DNA from: Patagioenas fasciata
Lineage: Eukaryota; Chordata; Aves; Columbiformes; Columbidae
Reading direction: 5' to 3'
DNA: 64,000 nucleotides
Assembly: GCF_037038585.1 (NCBI RefSeq)
Contig: NC_092520.1
Coordinates: 3,300,501-3,364,500 of the forward strand
Numbering within the stretch: the first letter of the stretch is position 1; each line of letters opens with the position of its first letter. The position numbers and the translations under genes were made by a program. Of this stretch, positions 1 through 11,801 are shown piece after piece. A model generated the notes under the pieces. The model saw nothing but the letters and a program-made list of their open reading frames with translations, was not told the DNA's origin and made no database searches.

Positions 1-294
1 GTTTAAATACAAGGTGTGCTGGGCAACTCCACGGAGCTGAGACACTGCTGTAGCTGGGGTTTGGCCTCAGCATCTTCCTTCCCCACCCCATTCTCATCCC
101 AAGGGAGGCTGCATCGATTTCCAGAAGCACTGGCTGTAGATCAAGCAGTTCAGCCCAGTAAGGTCAAGGTTGATGGTTTCTGAATGGATGATTCTTCCCC
201 GAGACTGATTTGATTTTATTTGATTTGATTCTTTATCTTATTTTATTTTGTCTTCCTGGACAACTCACTGTTGCTGCATTTCGATTTAAAAGTT
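1..294. other. Unassigned sequence at left edge
   Basis: Ordinary non-repetitive sequence with a TTTGATT-type run near 208-235. I see no gene. Confidence 0.6.
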
Positions 295-322
295 TTTGTT
301 TGTTTGTTTGTTTGTTTGTTTG
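295..322 (+). repeat. (GTTT)n microsatellite
   Basis: About six GTTT units in a T-rich stretch. A short TTTGATT-type run lies just upstream (about 208-235). Confidence 0.85.
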
Positions 323-1286
323 CTTTTTAGTCACTCTGAAGGGGCTGAATTAGCTTGCTTTGTTTTGTTTTAAACAGAAGATAATAGAACTATTTCAAAT
401 TTACTCAGCTTTTTTGCAATGATTACCTGCTTTCTGTGTTGCTAATGTGTGTCAGGACCACCATTTTACCCAAGGGGAAACTGAGGCATGGGTGGTGACA
501 TTCCCCAAGGCACAAGGGAAGGTTTATTACTGTAATCTTCACTCCCTTCAGCTGGTTCCTGCGCTGCAGCCTCAAGCCAGTCGCAGGGAAATCACAACTC
601 ACAGATGCAGTTTCACTGACTGCCTTTGCACACTGTTCTGGAAATTGCTTTTATGAAGGATAATTAGTCTGGAAAAACAACTGCAGAAACGAGGAGGAAA
701 TTTAATGATCCTTGTGGCAAACCAGCATGCGCAGTGAACCCCCAGGCTGACTGATTGAGCAGAAACACAGCACATTTTGGACCTTTTTATTAAGGAACCA
801 GGCTAAAGTCATCAACTGAAACCTATGGATGGGGAAATCGGGAAGCTCATCAAGAAAAGTCATGGAGAAATATTATACATATCCATAGACTCAGATGTTT
901 GAACAAGGGTGGCCAGTTTTACCTGCAGAAGTAAGTGGGGAAAGCGGATAATCAGGTGGCCAGATATTGCTCAAAAATTAACTGCTACCAAGCCCTTTCA
1001 CATCATCATGAGGTATTTTTTAGGGACGTGAGATAGGGCCAGTGATTCTTTTAGCATTATTAGATACAGGCAAGCCCTGCTTAAATGGATAAGCTTGGGC
1101 ATAGAAAGTTTTGGTGACCTCTGTTAGGGAATAGACTGCCTGAGCTTATTGAATTATTTGGTATACTGCTTCTGATAGAATTTGTTTAGAAACTGCTTGT
1201 GAACCTTTAAACTTTCTGTTTTGTAAAGTAAAAAAGGCCTCCGAGTCTTCAAGCTGGACCATAAGGGGAGATGTGTCCTTGGAGAT
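323..1286. other. Unassigned non-coding stretch
   Basis: AT-rich sequence with no recognisable exon or repeat. Confidence 0.6.
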
Positions 1287-1538
1287 CATGGAATTGTAGA
1301 ATCATTTTGGTTGGAAAAGACCCTCAAGCTCATAGAGTCCAACTGTTTACCCAACTCTAGCACTAACCCATGTCCCTGAGAACCTCATCCCTGTGTCTGT
1401 TCAACCCCTCCAGGGATGGTGACTCCACCACTGCCCTGGGCAGCCTGTTCCAATGTCCAACAGCCCTTTGGGGAAGAAATTGTTTCCAAGATCCAATCTA
1501 AACCTTCCCGGCGCAACTTGAGGCCATTTCCTCTCAAC
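1287..1538 (-). mobile_element. CR1 LINE fragment, ATTTTGGTTGG subfamily
   Basis: The left end has the reverse complement of the CR1 3' tail (TAGAATCATTTTGGTTGGA), followed by the usual GTCCAAC and GGGATGGTGACTCCACCACT blocks. It is 5'-truncated after the TTGAGGCCATTTCCTCT block. Confidence 0.9.
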
Positions 1539-1954
1539 CTAAATACTCTTGATAGCATCCAGCCATAACGGGAAGATATTGTCTGGTACATTACACAATG
1601 GAGCAGGAATAAGAGTATTGTCCTACTTCTGAGTAAGATGTAATGAGTATTTGCCTTATGAGTTTGGAGTCAACGTGCTTATCTGTGATATAATATCTCT
1701 ATGCTTGCCCTGTCAAAGAGCTGACCCCCATGGTTGTGAGCTCTGGGTGCTTCCCACCCATCTTACTGCCCATGGCATGGATGAAAGTATCTACGCTGTA
1801 CCCTGGAGAAGCTCAACCAAAAAGCCTGCACAGGTGTTGTATTTGTGAGATGATGCTTTTGGGGAAGAAGAAGTTATTATGTTGGAAATCTCCTTTACAG
1901 GGCACTAAATTCACTAGACAAGCCCTGTTCAGAGAGCTCAGTGAGAATATGAAA

Positions 1955-2101
1955 GGGATGGGACGGGACGGGACGGGACGGGACGGGACGGGACGGGATG
2001 GGATGGGATGGGATGGGATGGGATGGGATGGGAAGGGACAGGACGGGACGGGACGGGACGGGACGGGATGGGATGGGATGGGATGGGATGGGATGGGATG
2101 G
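1955..2101 (+). repeat. (GGGAC/GGGAT)n pentanucleotide microsatellite with 70-bp higher-order unit
   Basis: After one GGGAT, the tract has seven GGGAC units (from 1960) and seven GGGAT (from 1995). A second block of seven mostly GGGAC units follows (2030-2064, with GGGAA and AGGAC variants), then seven GGGAT (2065-2099). This is two copies of a 70-bp, 14-pentamer unit. The G-rich strand has a GGG every 5 bases. Overlapping open frames on both strands are a by-product. Confidence 0.95.
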
Positions 2102-3215
2102 GGTGGGTGATTGGTTGTAATATACATGGAGCAAACCCCACCGCACACATCTGCATCTCCTGTAGTCCTTAAGTCTCTTCCCTCCCATCCTATCTAAATC
2201 TTCCATCTCTCCCCAGTACTGAGCTCTGAAAGACGAGAGCAGCTCTGCTGTAATTAAAACTGCATGGTTCAGTGAACTGGAAGGAGAAAGGCACTAGAGA
2301 TGGCAGATGGCAACACTGGGGTCTGTGCACGTGAAGCATCTCCTTTAGGGAGTTCAGTTGTTCTCCAGAGTCACCTGAGTGACTGGGAAGGGATTTTCAG
2401 ATTTACACATCCTTCAGCTTTTGCATGGACGTGTCTACTCCTACCCTTCCCCTCAACAGCTCCCCAGCTTTCAAAAACAACTATGTACAATCAGTTGTGA
2501 GCAGTCCTATGTGCAAATACCCATGTTTTGAGCACACAGGAGGTTTGCAAATGTGTCTGTACCAAAGACTCATGCAAATTAGGGCCAGAGAGAGGGATGC
2601 ATTCATTTGGGAAGTCAAGCTCGAGATTTGGCCCAAAGGGGTAAGTGGTAGGTGCCTCTACTGGAGGTTAATAAATCTCACAAATGAATAGACTGGATGA
2701 TCTAATAGCTCCTTTTTCATTTTCTAAGTACTATGATTTTAGAGGATATTTAATGGCTTTGAATAAAAAACAACAGCTCTCAAAATGGAAAAAAAACCCA
2801 ACACCTTATGCAATACAAAAATGAAATCCACTGAAATTATTCATTGTGGTTAAAAGAGAGGAGAAAGAGAAGATCAGCTTTTCCTATATTTTTCCTCTCT
2901 ATGAATAGTCACTTTGTACCAGACAGAGAGCATAGCCAAAATGTTGGGTTCAAATCTCTGCTGGACTCGGTAACCTGAACCAGGAACTGATTGCACCCAT
3001 CACTACAGGTCTAAGAGGCTACAAGGCTGTGTGGTCCTGGGCACATGCTTCTGGATTCTTTAAAGGTGGGTTGGCTTTGGAGATGATTTTGGGTACCTTT
3101 CTCTGAACCTTGTTTTTGGTAGAAAAATTGAGAATTTAGATGCTGGGATGGCTTCCTTTCCTGAATCGTTGAAGTTGCTGTGACCCAACAGCCTGTCCTT
3201 TGCCAAGGGTGATAA
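2102..3215. other. Unassigned non-coding stretch
   Basis: No recognisable gene or repeat; short open frames only. Confidence 0.55.
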
Positions 3216-3396
3216 AACCCTGGCCCAGGTTGGCCAGAAAGGTGGTGGATGAACCATCCCTGGAGACATCCCAGGCCAGGCTGGACGGGGCTCTGAGCAA
3301 CCTGAGCTGGTGAAGATGTCCCTGTCATGGCAGGGGTGGAACTGGGTGAGCTTTGAAGATCCCTTCCAACCCAAACTATTCTGTGATTCTACGATT
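3216..3396 (+). mobile_element. CR1 LINE 3' fragment, GGACGGGGCTC subfamily
   Basis: Sense-oriented CR1 end from TGGCCCAGGTTGGCCAG through GAGCAACCTGAGCTGGTGA to a 3' tail ATTCTGTGATTCTACGATT. It is shorter than its relatives at 23.5 and 43.1 kb. Confidence 0.9.
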
Positions 3397-4151
3397 ACCA
3401 CAGAAAGTGTGATGGTGTCATTGTCAACCTACACAGTCCTGTCTCATCTCCCACACAACATGGAGTCCACACCATTGCACGTTAAGCTGCCTTTTCTCAA
3501 TGTGACATCACCATGACCTCATGGACCAAAGGAAACTTCTCACCTTTGTGTCAGTTGCCCAACTGTGTCTGTAGCTCATGGGCATGGTGCAAAAGGAACA
3601 AAGCAGGCTCTAGATGGGCCAAGTTGTCCTCCACCATCACCTCTTGGAGGACATGTCCACCTGCCACAGTCCAGCCCTGCAGCCCCTTGTCCATCCTGGA
3701 AAGAGCCACCAGCTGCCTCTTGCTTCCAGATGGAAGTGGAGGGGAGGGAAGAGTTAACAGCATTTTCCACAGTAAATCATCTGCCTGCTGTGAATCAGTG
3801 AAACCTTCATCTCCATTCATCACGGCCAGAAAAGCAATAGCCAAAAGGCTGAGCAGCTTGTTCTGCTCCACGGACAGGCTTGGCTGCCTCTTGTGCTTCC
3901 TCCATGCTTTAATTTTGATCATTAATTACACGGGTCATCTCTTGTCTCATTCCTGTCTCTTTGCTGAGGGGCCATTTGGAGACTTTGTTTCCTACAGAGA
4001 GACTGGATGGGAGCGGACAAACTCTGTAAAGGGCTCACAGGACAAGGGACCAGGGTGGATACGTCTTTGTTTAGCCGTGTCTTTTCTTGGTGTGGCCAAA
4101 AGGCAATGGGCACCAACTGAAATACTCAAAATCCTATCTAAATGTAAGACA
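3397..4151. other. Unassigned stretch with overlapping open frames on both strands
   Basis: A 277-codon plus frame (3513-4346) and a 123-codon minus frame (3922-3551) overlap here. The plus frame runs into CR1 sequence at its end, so it is unlikely to be a gene. The minus frame has protein-like composition (VLQEVMVEDNLAHLEPALFL) but I do not recognise it, and no splice or promoter signals are evident. Confidence 0.4.
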
Positions 4152-4331
4152 AAAGTTTTCCAGTGCACCAAACACTGGAGCAGGTTTCCCAGTGAGGTTT
4201 TGGGGTCTCCATCCTTGGAGATATTTAAAACCCAATTGGACAGTGACCGAGCTGACTCCACTTTGAGCAGGAGGTTTGGACTAGATCATCTCCAGAAGTC
4301 CCTGTCCACCTCAGGATTTGGTGACTCTGTA
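4152..4331 (+). mobile_element. Old diverged CR1 LINE 3' fragment
   Basis: Weak but collinear match to the CR1 3' end: CACTGGAGCAGGTTTCCCAG, GTCTCCATCCTTGGAGAT, GGACTAGATCATCTCCAGA. It is more diverged than most copies here and is abutted downstream by a younger CR1. Confidence 0.75.
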
Positions 4332-4337
4332 GTGCGT

Positions 4338-4600
4338 TCAAACTAGAACACAAGAGGTTCCACTTAAATTTGAGAAGAAACTTGTTCCTGGTGAGGGTGT
4401 CAGAGCCTGGCCCAGGCTGCCCAGGGAGGTTGTGGAGTCTCCTTCTCTGCAGACATTCAAACCCGCCCGGACACCTTCCTGTGGAACCTCAGCTGGGTGT
4501 TCCTGCTCCATGGGGGGATTGCACTGGATGAGCTTTCCAGGTCCCTTCCAGTCCCAAACATTCTGTGATTCTGTGATTCTGTGATTCTGTGATTCTATGA
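4338..4600 (+). mobile_element. CR1 LINE 3' fragment, CTCCATGGGGGG subfamily, with tail array
   Basis: Sense CR1 end starting AGAACACAAGAGGTTCCACT, with the GTGGAGTCTCCTTCTCTGCA block. It ends in several TTCTGTGA octamers and ATTCTATGA. It begins within a few bases of the end of an older CR1, suggesting insertion into that element's tail. Confidence 0.93.
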
Positions 4601-6339
4601 AAGCTGACCCATTGAGTACTGGTGCTAAAGATATTAGCCACATGTGTTAGATGAGGAAGAGGCCTCTTGGTTTTCAGGAATCTCAAACTGATGCATGCAA
4701 TGGTGTATACCTTGTAAAATATATCGCTCTTTCAAGGGTAAATTTGAATCTTACATGCCTGTGGTTTTACATGGCCCAGTTTCCAGTAGCAATATTGGTT
4801 TAAGGGCTCCTCTCTTCTGAGGAGAACACTATGGACACCATCCACTTGTTCAAGCCGGCAGGGACTGAACTGTGAAGCTGGCAGAGTCAAGGAACAGGGA
4901 CAGTATTGCCACCAAAGACTTTATGTTGTAAGACCGAGTCTTGAAGCAAATTCAAACTTGATTTTTCCTGTGGGAACCTGTATGTGTTTGGGAGACAGTA
5001 TAGGATACATCCATGGAGGGGAAAATAGGGTAAACAGGGGTGTTTGTCAGCAGCCTGGTGGGGGCTGGTGCTGTTGGCTAATTGATGCAGCTGCATGTAA
5101 CATTTTTTGTCATCATTTTAATTGCAATCTTGTCACAGACTGTACACAGCCTAATGCTGTAGTTTTCTCATGAATAACTCAGAATAATTATCAGTCTCAA
5201 ACATTGACTAATCTTCATAACAACATCTCATAATAGAGAGAAAAAATAATTATCTCTGCTGCGTATGTGCCACTATTGAAGCAAAAAATCAAATAGCATG
5301 TCCAAGATCATGTGCAAAATGAATGGCAAAGCAAGGGACAAAGTTATGGGGTTTCTGGCTTCCAGGTCATACTTGGCATCATATTTATGGGATTGATGTT
5401 TCTCCGGAGTGAGAAAAAGAAAAAGTACATTAGTATGGAAGAAAGAGAACTGCAAGAATAAATGTTATTCTAGGAAGGAAGGTGGAAATTAAGAGAAGCC
5501 AAAGAAAGGGACCATCTTCTGCATTTCTGGTTTGACTTGAGGCTGGAAGTGCTGAGAATATCACAGGTGGGCTCAGGCTGTGCCAGCATTTCCAGAAATC
5601 TGCTGGCACCTCAGGAACTGGGATCAGAGAACATCTTGGAAAAGAACCCGAATTATTATCAAATGAGACAGCTGACATTTTAGCCAAAAATGTCAAGCGC
5701 AGTTTCCTGTTTCTCAGTGGAGACAAATCTGTTTTAGATAGAGCAAAGTGTCTGATCGATCAGGAGGTGGTGAATGGAGGGAGAAACACTCTGCTGCCAG
5801 TTATAGGCAAACATTTTTAAAACTCCCAGGTCCTGGAGTCACATGAGACAACCAGTTCCCATTTCTCATCATTTCACCCTGCACATTTTTGTTTTTTGAA
5901 GCAACCTTAAAAATTACATGGGTTGCCCCTGAACAATTGTATCAATAATGAGCTATTATTTGCTCAATTTATGAGCAAAAAAGCCTCTAAACCACTGTTT
6001 TTTTATTACAGTCTCGTGAGTTGGAGGGAAAAAGGTGTGAGGTTTTGATTCCTGACAAGCTGTTGCAGAGGAGAGCAGTGAGCCCAGGGCAGAGAGGAGG
6101 AAAGGATGGAGACCTGATCCAGCATGGTGCTGTGGGGACGTCTCATCTGACCCGGCCGAGCTGGGGGCAGTGGGATCCACAGGCTGTCAGGAGACAAATG
6201 CGGGGAGGCTGTCGTTGTTCCTCGTGTCCTGGCAAAGACCCACTGGGGGACACTCAGTGCCACTCCTTGACAGCAGTTCTGATGTCACCTCATTCCTCCC
6301 CCCAGCTCAGGACACCTGGATGAAAGTTTGTTTTTGTTA
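4601..6339. other. Unassigned non-coding stretch
   Basis: Moderately AT-rich, without recognised repeats or exons. Confidence 0.55.
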
Positions 6340-6945
6340 AATCACAGATAAAATGATTTGGGTTGGAAGGGACCTTCAAAGCTCCCCCAGTGCCACCCCT
6401 GCCATGAGCAGGGACATCTTCACCAGCTCAGGTTGCCCAGAGCCCGTCCAGCCTGGCCTGGGATGTCTTTGTTTCTTCCTCATGTCTGGCCTGAATCTCC
6501 TCTCCCTTAGTTTAAAACCATCACCCCTTGTCCTATCACAACAGGCCCTGCTCAAAAGTCTGTCCCCATCTTTCTTCTTGGCCCCTTTTCAGTCTGGAAA
6601 GGCTGCACTAAGGTCTCCCCGAAGCTTCTCTTCTCCAGCTGAACACCCCAGCTCTCTCAGCCTGTCCTCCCAGCAGAGCTGTTCCAACCTCGCATCATTC
6701 CTGGGGCTCCTCTGGCCCCTCTCCAGCAGCTCCATGTGTGTCCTGTGCTGAGGACCCAGAGCTGGACCAGCACTGCAGGGGGGTCTCACCAGAGCGGAGC
6801 AGAGGGGCAGAATCCCCTCCCTCCCCCTGCTGCTCACGCTGCTGGGGATGCAGCCCAGGACACGGGTGGATTTCTGGGTTGCAAGCCCATGTTGCCGGCT
6901 CATGGTCAATCTTTCACCCCCAGCACCCCCGAGTCCTTCTCCTTT
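6340..6945 (-). mobile_element. CR1 LINE, 0.6 kb, with decayed reverse transcriptase C-terminus
   Basis: Antisense CR1 of the CCCCAGTGCCACCCCTGCCA subfamily. Read on the minus strand, the upstream half encodes remnants of the CR1 ORF2 C-terminus (MTMSRQHGLA..., REGILPLCSALVRPP..., LLERGQRSPRN...) with frame damage. It is not functional. Confidence 0.93.
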
Positions 6946-7565
6946 TTCACTTTATTTTTTTGACAGCCTTTCCCTCCATTAATAATCCACACCTCTGCAG
7001 AAAAGAAACCTTTACTGCAAAATTGCCTTTCCCCATACAGAAGGAAAAGGCAGGGAGACCATACAAGGCACCATTTCTTGTGATTTAGAGCATTATTATA
7101 ACAGTTTCACATCATTTGTGGCATGAGTAGGGCTGTCTCCTATTTAAAACGCTGCCTAAGGCAAAGGTGCATTTCTACATGTGCTTTTCACGGAGATCCT
7201 TGAAAGCACTGGAGACAGCACCAGCTGGTACCTCCTTGTCCTGTGTTTACTTGTCGTGATTAAATGCGGGAGGACGGTTTTTCCAAAGACGTCAGCCTCT
7301 ATTCGCTACCTGATGTTTCAGAAGTGCCTGTGTCCCCATGTGCTGCTGAGATCTTTCTGCTGAAAACATCTCAGAGGCCAACCAGTTCTTCCAAAACCCA
7401 ACTCCCATCTGCACAGATGCACCCTTAGCTTGCTTCACAGTAGCACTAAAATGAAATCCAAACCACATCTTGTCAGTGATTGAAGAACTCAAAGTTACAA
7501 ATCGCAACCCATGTATTTTTAAGCACAGTGAAAACACTACATTCATCCTTCCGATTTGGTGGATT

Positions 7566-7662
7566 CATAGAATCATTTTGGTTGGAAAAGACCTTCAAGA
7601 TCATCAAGTCCAACCATCAACCTAACACTGGCACCAAACCATGTCCCTAAGTACCTCAAACA
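7566..7662 (-). mobile_element. CR1 LINE 3' tip, ATTTTGGTTGG subfamily
   Basis: About 95 bp starting CATAGAATCATTTTGGTTGG and ending in a diverged GTCCCTAAGTACCTC block. This is a strongly 5'-truncated insertion. Confidence 0.88.
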
Positions 7663-8548
7663 ATTTGTCCTTTGTCCTCCTTAGCTTAGCAATGAATTGG
7701 TTGAGATGCCTCCTTCCTCCGTGCTGTCGAGCAAGGCAGATGAGATGAACCAAGAGGGAAAATTCAGCCTGAGAAAACCTGGAGGATATTTAGGAGTTTT
7801 TCAGTGAAAGTCAATAAGATACATAAAATATTTTGGTTTTTAACTAGCCACAGTCAAAATCTTCTCTGCTCAGGGTCCATAACAAGAAATGGTGAAGAAC
7901 AATGGAAAAAAAAGAAAGTGTGTATCTTCTATTATACACAGTGGCAAAGAAGGAAAGAAAATTAACAAGAGAAGCTAAAGACCTCAAGGAAAAATGTATG
8001 ATGTCGGAGAGAAGATATCAAAGAGGCGCTGCAATGGCAACAGAGGAATCCTAGCAATGGGTTGGAGCTGTCACTGAATAGACAAACTCTTAAAAATGCA
8101 TGTTTGGTGCTGTATTTCCCCAGCATGACAATGACCAAACCTTTCTATGTCATCAGCAAAAGGAGATGTTGATGATACAAGCAATCGGCAGATTTCGATC
8201 AGCAGATACCAGCTGGATGACCTGTCTGGTTTGGAATCTGTGACCGTCTGTGGAGTTTTTAAGCAGAGATCCACAGAGAGTCCTATAAGGCTTGACGTTC
8301 GCCAACATTTTCCTCAACGATCTGGAAATAAATACAAAATCACCACTGACATAACTCACAGACAACGCCAAGACAGCCAGCACAAAAAAAAAATATGATG
8401 AGTCACACAGAATAATCTGGATGGCTTGGGGCTGTACAGCCGAAATGCTTGTTAATAAAGCCAAAAGCTAAGCCAGAATCTGGGAAATTGCGGGAGGTTG
8501 TGGCCGGAGATCTGGAGATGATTTACTGGAAAGGACTCTGCTAGTGTT
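7663..8548. other. Unassigned non-coding stretch
   Basis: Purine-rich, with nothing recognisable. Confidence 0.55.
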
Positions 8549-9338
8549 CACAGTGTCACAGTATCACAGTATGTTTGGGGTTGGAAGGGACCTCAAAAGA
8601 TCATCCAGTCCAAATTCCCCTGCTGGAGCAGGAACGCCTAGGTGAGGTCACACAGGAACATGTCCAGGCGGGTTTGAATGTCTCCAGGGAAGGAGACTCC
8701 ACAACCTCGCTGGGCAGCCTGGGCCAGGCTCTGCCACCCTCACTGAGAAGAAGTTTTTTCTCAAATTTAAGTGGAACCTCTTGTGTTCCAGTTTGAACCC
8801 ATTACCCCTTGTCCTATCATTGTTTGCCACTGAGAAGAGCCTGGCTCCATCCTTGTGGCACTCACACTTTATATATTTATAAACATTAATAAGGTCACCC
8901 CTCAGACTCCTCTTCTCCAAACTAAAGAGACCCAGCTCCCTCAGCCTTTCCTCACACGGGAGATGCTCCACTCCCTTCAGCATCTTGGTGGCTGCGCTGG
9001 ACTCTCTCCAGCAGTTCCCTGTCCTTCTGGAACTGAGGGGCCCAGAACTGGACACAATATTCCAGATGGGGTCTCACCAGGGCGGAGTAGAGGAGAAGGA
9101 AGACCTCTCTCGATCTACTGACCACCCACCTTGTAATACATCGGAGGATGCCATTGGCCTTCCTAGCTACAAGGGCCCAGTGCTGGCTCATGGTCATCCT
9201 GTTGTCCACCAGGACCCCCAGGTCCCTTTCCCCTACACTGCTCTCTAATATATAATTTCTCAACCCATACTGGAACCTGTGGTTGTTCCTGCCCAGATGC
9301 AGGACTCTACACTTGCCTTGTTAAATTCCATCAGTGTT
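8549..9338 (-). mobile_element. CR1 LINE, 0.8 kb, with ORF2 C-terminal remnant
   Basis: This is the longest CR1 here with readable protein. On the minus strand about 9263-8952 encodes [20 protein letters not shown]..., [19 protein letters not shown] and [12 protein letters not shown], the conserved end of CR1 ORF2 (reverse transcriptase protein). The frame then shifts. The 3' end (at 8549) carries CACAGTATCACAGTATG tail repeats. It is inactive and 5'-truncated. Confidence 0.95.
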
Positions 9339-10204
9339 TTTGGGGTCACCAAGATTGGGCAACCACTGGGATCTTCTGGGGAAAAAGGGTTAGTGTCATT
9401 CTTTGAAAGTGAAAGAATTGTCGTCAAGAGAAGCTCCTAGAGATTCAGCAGGGCTTTTTATTATTAGATGTAATAAAGCAATGAATATTTAAGTGTCAAG
9501 GGAGAAGAGCTTAGTGAGATAAGTGGGGGCTTCCTCATTTCCTGGGGTATGATATCAAGAAGAGATGCCCTCCTGGATGAGAAGGATTAACTCTGAGCTC
9601 TGTTCAGAAGGTAACTAGGAAGGGTGGAACAGCCTTGGCCACAGAGCCTGCCCAGACAGGGACCATCTGGCCACACATCGCCATGGTGGGGACTGTGGGA
9701 TCTTCTTATCCCTGCAAACCCACTAACCTATTTTTACTTCTGCATAACTGGAAAGCTGAACCACAAGAACAGTCACCCACACATTGCATTTTCTCTGTAT
9801 GTAACTGTTCCAAAAACTGTTCCCTGTCACATAAAGCAAAGGCAGGCTTGTCTTCTCCTGCCAGATACACCTCATGCTACATATTGGGCAGGACAGAGGT
9901 GCTTTGCTGCTACTGGCCTAGAATGGTGAGCTGGGGAATTAAACTGGTGTTAATTAAGCTTTGATAAAGAAACTGAGACCTGCTTCTTTTCTCTTTTAAA
10001 TGGTTGGTCTGGGACACAACTGTGATAATCAACTGGATGGTGACACCCATTTCCATAGAAATATGGACTATGAAGACCCCAGCAGGGCTTAAGAGCTTGC
10101 AGGACTGGGGTCTTCTGGATGACTAGATTGACAAGAAATGTTTCAAGACTGGAAGGGGGATCCCCTCTTGGGAGAAAATCATTTTACTGTTGTGGCCATT
10201 GCAC
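9339..10204. other. Unassigned non-coding stretch
   Basis: No recognised feature between two CR1 pieces. Confidence 0.55.
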
Positions 10205-10385
10205 TTGTAGCAGCGCTGGTGTGGCCAGCAGCCACAGGGCAGTGACCGTCCCTGTGCTGGCACCTAGGGAGGCCAAACCTCGAATCCTGGGGGCAGTTTT
10301 GGGCCCCTCATGCCAAGAAAGCCCTTGAGGTGCTGGAGTGAGTTAAGAGAAGGGAACAGAGCTGGGGAAGGGGCTGGAGTATGTT
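10205..10385 (+). mobile_element. CR1 internal fragment without its 3' end
   Basis: Sense match to the upstream part of the copy at 57.7-58.4 kb: GCTGGTGTGGCCAGCAG, CAGTGACCGTCCCTGTGCTG, GGGGGCAGTTTTGGGCCCCT, AAGGGAACAGAGCTGGGGAA. CR1 insertions normally lose the 5' end, so the missing 3' half points to a later deletion. Confidence 0.85.
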
Positions 10386-11320
10386 CAGAGAAGGACAAGG
10401 ACGCTGAAGATGGTTACAGTTGAGCCAGATTTCTGGAGAACATCCTTCTCCTAAAATGCACCCAGCCTAAAAACCTTGCCATGAGCTTAGTTAGCATTTT
10501 ATTAGATTGCCTTGTTTTGAGAAGCTTTGTCTTTTGTTGCTGCTTTGGCTTTTGTCTCCTGGTTTGAACAGATGATTTATGATATTTCTGCAAGACATAA
10601 ATGAAGAATTGAGACCTTCTTCTGTCATGATGCTAAGTCCTAGTGGATGGACAATCATGTCTATTATCAGTGCTCTGTGCAATACATTTATGATTAACAC
10701 AAAAATAGCTCATGCTTTGAAAACCTGCTGTTCTGGGAGTTGTGATTGTGCAGTTTCATGAATATATATTCATTGCTCCTCCTGAGGAAATATAAACAAG
10801 GGATAGTTAATAAAAAATGAGCTACACAAAGGACAGAGGAATATCAATTATGTTTTCTTGAGCTGCCATATTTAATCACTTCTATGAAGACTTATATATT
10901 CACATGATAAATACTGAGGAGCCAGGCAAAAAAGAGTGATTCCTTTCATATTTACTCCCATGTGAAAATATTCCTTTATGTTTTTCTCCTAGAGCAATTT
11001 AGGAAATTATTTTTAAAGGAACTTTTTTTTTTTTTTGCAGCTGCTAGACTCAGATTGGTAAATATCTGTGCTTCCACTGGTTTAAGAAAACGTGAATACA
11101 GCAAAAAGCTTAAAGAGATGACTGGAGAATAAAACACACAAAAAATATAATCCAACATCAGCTTTAATTTAATTACATTTAATAGCTTGTGAACTCTGCG
11201 TGCATGAGATAGAATGTTTAAATACTTGGGGATTTGGTACTTATTTGAATGAGACCATTCCGATAGATGGGCTCCAGCTTCTGAGCCTGGATCCAAGACT
11301 ACATTATTCCATTGGCTGGG
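10386..11320. other. Unassigned AT-rich stretch
   Basis: Includes a T-run near 11025-11038. No gene seen. Confidence 0.55.
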
Positions 11321-11650
11321 AACCACGGAACAGTTTGGGTTGGAAGGGACATTCCAAGTTCATCCAGTGCCACCCCTGCCATGACAGGGACATCTTCACC
11401 AGCTCAGGTTGCTCAGAGCCCCGTCCAGCCTGGCCTGGGATGTCTCCAGGGATGGTTCATACACCACCTCTCTGGCCAACCTGGGCCAGGCTCTCACCAC
11501 CCTCAGGGGCAAACATTTCTTCCTCATGTCTGTCCTGAATCTCCCTCCTTTAGTTTAAAACTATCACCCCTTGTTTTATTGCAACAGGCCCTGCTCAAAA
11601 GTCTGTCCCCATCTTTCTTATCGGTCCCTTTCAAGTACTGAAAGGCCACT
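11321..11650 (-). mobile_element. CR1 LINE fragment, CCAGTGCCACCCCTGCCATG subfamily
   Basis: Antisense copy beginning CAGTTTGGGTTGGAAGGGAC. It extends through CCCCTTGTTTTATTGCAACA to CAAGTACTGAAAGGCC. It is 5'-truncated. Confidence 0.93.
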
Positions 11651-11776
11651 AGTTTGGTTTTGCTGAATGTCAAGGAGGAACAAGCTGCATTTTTAGATCC
11701 TAGGCTGGACATCCCTCTGCTGTGTTAAATCATCCGCATTCCACCAAAACCAAGGTTCAACGCAATGTTATGGTGT

Positions 11777-11801
11777 TTTACACCAGGATTTGGCCCACAC
11801 A
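11777..11801. repeat. Possible ancient amniote palindromic-repeat remnant
   Basis: The string TTTTACACCAGGATTTGGCC resembles the TTTACACC...TTGGCCC ends of old palindromic repeats shared by amniotes. It is too short for a firm call. Confidence 0.25.

Noticed and set aside
1730-2148. Open frames of 72-126 codons on both strands encoding GRDGT and PSHPI repeats
   Set aside because: They are translations of the (GGGAC/GGGAT)n microsatellite.
4552-4600. Short regular repeat that could look like a small array
   Set aside because: It is the ATTCTGTG octamer tail of a CR1 LINE. No CRISPR array is present in this vertebrate DNA.
6589-6909. Possible reverse-transcriptase gene
   Set aside because: It is a short, damaged C-terminal piece of CR1 ORF2 inside a truncated LINE, not a gene.
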